Positions 61,642 to 64,000 of a stretch of DNA of 64,000 bases are shown here, piece by piece. The stretch lies in assembly GCF_039655775.1 (NCBI RefSeq), contig NZ_JBBYXJ010000001.1, positions 558,001 through 622,000 of the forward strand, written 5' to 3'. A model generated the notes under the pieces. That model did not search any database and was not told where the DNA came from. It saw only the letters and a list, made by a program, of their open reading frames with translations. The number at the start of each line of letters is the position of its first letter. Positions within the stretch are counted from its first letter, which is position 1. Made by a program: the position numbers and the translations under genes. This DNA comes from Iodidimonas sp. SYSU 1G8 (GTDB taxonomy: Bacteria; Pseudomonadota; Alphaproteobacteria; SMXS01).

Positions 61642-61884
61642 ATGAGCCGCCGCGACAGCCTTGCCGCCGTTGAACGCCGCATCCGCCGCCTCGTGGTTCG
61701 GCGCGGCTGGCACATGATGAAGGCAGAGAAACCGGACAAGCGCGTGCTGGCCCATGGCGGCTATATGCTGCGGGACCCGGAAACCTTCGCCATCGTGTTC
61801 GGCGACAAGGACTATCCGTACTGCGCCGACCTGGACGATATCGAGGCGTTCCTCGCCAGTCTGGACGAGACGCAGGGCCAATAA
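61642..61884 (+). CDS. Small conserved hypothetical protein
   Basis: An 80-residue protein: an Arg-rich N-terminus (RRDSLAAVERRIRRLVVRRGWHMMK), GYMLRDPETFAIVFGDKDYPYCADLDDIEAFLASLDE and an acidic end. It looks like a compact alpha/beta fold of unknown function. GAGGAGAG at 61626-61633 supports the ATG at 61642. It lies between the DUF2256 gene and ogt. Confidence 0.65.
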   Translation: MSRRDSLAAVERRIRRLVVRRGWHMMKAEKPDKRVLAHGGYMLRDPETFAIVFGDKDYPYCADLDDIEAFLASLDETQGQ

Positions 61885-61911
61885 CCGATCCCGGAAACGC
61901 ACCAGACCCTC

Positions 61912-62424
61912 ATGACAGCATGCTCCACCATCGCAAAGACGCCTGTCGGTAGACTGACGCTGGTGGCGGGCGGCAAGGGATTGCGCGCCATCCTTTGGCA
62001 GAACGACGATCCGGGCCGGGTGAAGATCGGTCCCGTCACCGAGGACGACCATCATCCGGTACTCGTGGAAACGCGGCGGCAGCTCGACGAGTATTTCGCC
62101 GGACGGCGGACCCGGTTCGACCTGGCTCTCGATTTCATCGGCACGGACTTCCAGAAGCGGGTCTGGGCAGCGCTGCTGACAATCCCCTATGGCGAGACCA
62201 GGACCTATGCGGAGATCGCGGCGGCGCTGGGCAGGCCTTCGGCGGCGCGCGCGGTCGGCGCGGCGAACGGGCGGAACCCCATTTCCATCGTCGCGCCGTG
62301 CCACCGCGTCATCGGCACCGGCGGCGCGCTGACCGGGTTTGCCGGCGGACTCGGCGCCAAGCGCTTCCTGCTCGATCTGGAAGGCGCCGGCGCCGTATCC
62401 GTGCAACGCGTCCTGCCGCTCTGA
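61912..62424 (+). CDS. ogt: Methylated-DNA-[protein]-cysteine S-methyltransferase
   Basis: A 170-residue O6-alkylguanine transferase that repairs alkylated DNA by suicide transfer to Cys. The active-site motif IVAPCHRVIG is intact, and FQKRVWAALLTIPYGETRTYAEIA and ARAVGAANGRNPISI form the helix-turn-helix region. The short N-terminal domain is Ogt-like rather than Ada. It converges on the NDH-like gene with no gap. Confidence 0.93.
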   Translation: MTACSTIAKTPVGRLTLVAGGKGLRAILWQNDDPGRVKIGPVTEDDHHPVLVETRRQLDEYFAGRRTRFDLALDFIGTDFQKRVWAALLTIPYGETRTYAEIAAALGRPSAARAVGAANGRNPISIVAPCHRVIGTGGALTGFAGGLGAKRFLLDLEGAGAVSVQRVLPL

Positions 62425-63633
62425 TCAGGCGACGATGACGTAGTCGGGGTTCGCCACCGCGAAGACCGCGTCGCGGTCCGGCGCGGGCGGGTAGATCCAT
62501 TTGGTGTTGATCTCCCGCTTGACGGCCTTTCCTTCCTCGCGTGTCAGCTTCACCTGCCGGTCCCAGCCTTCGGTGAAGATCGCGCCCCAAGGGCCGAGAT
62601 CGAGGCAGGTAACGTATTTCGGCTGGCTGTAGGGATGCAGGGGCAGGCCGACAAGCTCGGCGGCGGCATTATGTCCGGCCACCCGCCCCAGGCTGAGCGC
62701 GTGCTGGCATGACATGGACGCGACATGGCCCTCATCGTCCGTCGCCGCCAGCGCCGTGTCGCCGGTGACGAAGATCCCGGGCGCCGCCGGCGCGCGCAGG
62801 TAGGAATCCGCCGCGACGCGGCCGAGGGCGTCGTGCTCGCCCGGTATCTGGGCCGCAAGAGCGCTGGCCCGCGCGCCGGCGGTCCAGATCACGGTGCTGG
62901 AGGGAATGTATTCGCCGCTCGAGGTCGTCACGCCGCCCGCGTCCACGCCGACCGCGCCGGCCCCGGCGATGATCTCCACGCCGCATTCCGCCATCGCCTC
63001 AAGGATGATGGGGCGCGGCACCGGTCCCAGATCCCAGCCGATCGCCGGCGCCCGTTCCAGAACCACGACACGCACTTTCGCGTCCGGTCCCAGGATGCCT
63101 TGCAACCGCGCCGGCATCTCGGCTGCCGTCTCGATACCGGTGAAGCCGCCGCCCGCGATCACGATCGTGTTGCGCGCCGGGGTGTCGGGCTGACTGGCCA
63201 GCGACGTGAGATGCGCGTGCAAGGCCCGCGCGCTCGCGAGCTGGTCGACGTTGAACGCATGCTCCTTCAGACCGGGGATATCAGGCATGAACAGCCCGCT
63301 GCCGGTCGCCAGGACAAAACGGTCATAGGGCAAGGTCGTGGTGGCGCCGTCATTGCCGTGTACGGTTACTTGCCGCGCCGCGCTGTCGATGGCTTCGACT
63401 CGGCCAGCCACGTGCCGGACGCCGACGGCGGCCAGCAGCGGCCCCACATCCGGCGCCATCTCGTCGAAGGCGGTTTCATAAAGGCGCGGGCGGATGTGCA
63501 GGCTGGGCTCGGGCGAGACGACCGTAATGGCGACGGCCTCGTCCTTGCCGGCCAGGGCGACGGCGCGGGCGGCGGAGAGAGCGGCCCACACGCCGGCAAA
63601 GCCGGACCCGGCGATGATAATGTTCTGTGTCAT
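62425..63633 (-). CDS. FAD-dependent pyridine nucleotide-disulphide-type oxidoreductase (NDH-2-like)
   Basis: A 402-residue flavoprotein with an N-terminal FAD motif (IIAGSGFAGVWAALSAAR), a second NAD motif (IVIAGGGFTGIETAAEMP) and the FAD closing GIFVTGDTALAATDDEGHVA. This arrangement matches type II NADH dehydrogenases and related reductases, but no C-terminal membrane amphipathic helix is evident. An Rrf2-type regulator lies immediately upstream on the same strand. Confidence 0.86.
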   Translation of the reverse strand: MTQNIIIAGSGFAGVWAALSAARAVALAGKDEAVAITVVSPEPSLHIRPRLYETAFDEMAPDVGPLLAAVGVRHVAGRVEAIDSAARQVTVHGNDGATTTLPYDRFVLATGSGLFMPDIPGLKEHAFNVDQLASARALHAHLTSLASQPDTPARNTIVIAGGGFTGIETAAEMPARLQGILGPDAKVRVVVLERAPAIGWDLGPVPRPIILEAMAECGVEIIAGAGAVGVDAGGVTTSSGEYIPSSTVIWTAGARASALAAQIPGEHDALGRVAADSYLRAPAAPGIFVTGDTALAATDDEGHVASMSCQHALSLGRVAGHNAAAELVGLPLHPYSQPKYVTCLDLGPWGAIFTEGWDRQVKLTREEGKAVKREINTKWIYPPAPDRDAVFAVANPDYVIVA

Positions 63634-63767
63634 GGCGATCTTCCTTCCGAATGCCGGACAAGGGACGCCCGTTCGCCGCGCACAGGGGTGACGGCGTTCC
63701 CGAATGCCGGCGAGGACCGGGATGGGGCAGGATCAGGAAACTGGGTGGTAGAAAGCGGCGGGCGCGG

Positions 63768-64000
63768 TCAGTCGTCCGCGTCGGCGGTCTTCGATTTCCG
63801 GGGTGAGGCGCGGGACCTGGCACGGCCCTCGATCCAGCCCGATACGTCGCCGAAGAAGGCCGGCGGCGCCTTGCGCCCGAACCGGTTCGCCACATCGGCG
63901 AGGGTCGTCCGGCCAAGAGATTCCCGCATGGCCTTTTCCGCCTGCAGCATGGCCGCGTGGATGGCGCAGGTGCCCTCCATGGCCCAGCCCGGCGGCTGTC
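63768..64000 (-). CDS. Rrf2 family regulator, C-terminal part
   Basis: The last 77 or so residues of a gene that starts beyond the right edge: GWAMEGTCAIHAAMLQAEKAMRESLGRTTLADVA, typical of the Rrf2 dimerisation helix and its conserved cysteine position, then a charged tail. Rrf2 proteins such as NsrR and IscR sense NO or Fe-S status; the DNA-binding part is outside the window. It probably controls the oxidoreductase at 62425. Confidence 0.7.
   Translation of the reverse strand, partial: QPPGWAMEGTCAIHAAMLQAEKAMRESLGRTTLADVANRFGRKAPPAFFGDVSGWIEGRARSRASPRKSKTADADD

Overview
The window is GC-rich chromosomal DNA from an alphaproteobacterium. This rests on gene order (serS-surE-pcm-nlpD-like-yajC; gyrA-coaD-cyclophilins-queA-tgt; guaB-rsmB-guaA), on high-GC codon use with frequent GTG/TTG starts, and on alphaproteobacterial families such as DUF815, DUF2239 and the Mth938 and squalene/phytoene synthase-like pair. 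Rhodospirillales or a related order is my guess; the sequence does not settle it. All names come from reading translations and motifs; no database search was run.

Layout. 1-10 kb: end of serS, surE, pcm and a degenerate-LytM lipoprotein; a PQQ glucose dehydrogenase split into a membrane anchor gene and an exported catalytic gene; a DUF815 ATPase; yajC; an Mth938 protein; a short PuuD-like membrane protein; a squalene/phytoene synthase-like protein; trmFO. 10-20 kb: uvrA, ssb, a DUF4139 protein, gyrA, coaD and two tandem cyclophilins. 20-29 kb: the tRNA queuosine genes queA and tgt, interrupted by a divergent luciferase-like oxidoreductase/SDR pair sharing a perfect palindrome, then an adenylate-forming enzyme plus SDR operon. 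29-44 kb: an ABC exporter, tRNA-Lys, an exported Hcp-like protein, prfC, a TAXI-type TRAP transporter, a fatty acid desaturase, several SDRs, a sulfotransferase and a purine permease. 44-50.6 kb: tRNA-Gln, Ppx/GppA, rlmE and the purine block guaB-rsmB-guaA. 50.6-64 kb is more accessory: an AT-rich orphan gene immediately after guaA, LysR-controlled redox gene clusters, two glutathione transferases, a PIN toxin-antitoxin pair with its operator, a flavin-monooxygenase-like protein, a photolyase with its DUF2256 partner, ogt, an NDH-2-like dehydrogenase and a truncated Rrf2 regulator.

Themes. Housekeeping genes cover translation and tRNA modification (serS, trmFO, queA, tgt, rlmE, rsmB, prfC, two tRNAs), DNA repair (uvrA, ssb, photolyase, ogt) and GMP synthesis (guaB, guaA). 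Between them sit small redox cassettes of SDRs, luciferase-like oxidoreductases, GSTs and a monooxygenase, suggesting a metabolically versatile environmental heterotroph. I saw no CRISPR array, prophage, intact insertion sequence or rRNA. The most unusual items are the split glucose dehydrogenase, the absence of secD/secF at the yajC locus, the AT-rich orphan gene at the guaA 3' end, the exported lone Hcp-like protein, and the operator-bearing divergent pairs at about 21 and 23 kb.
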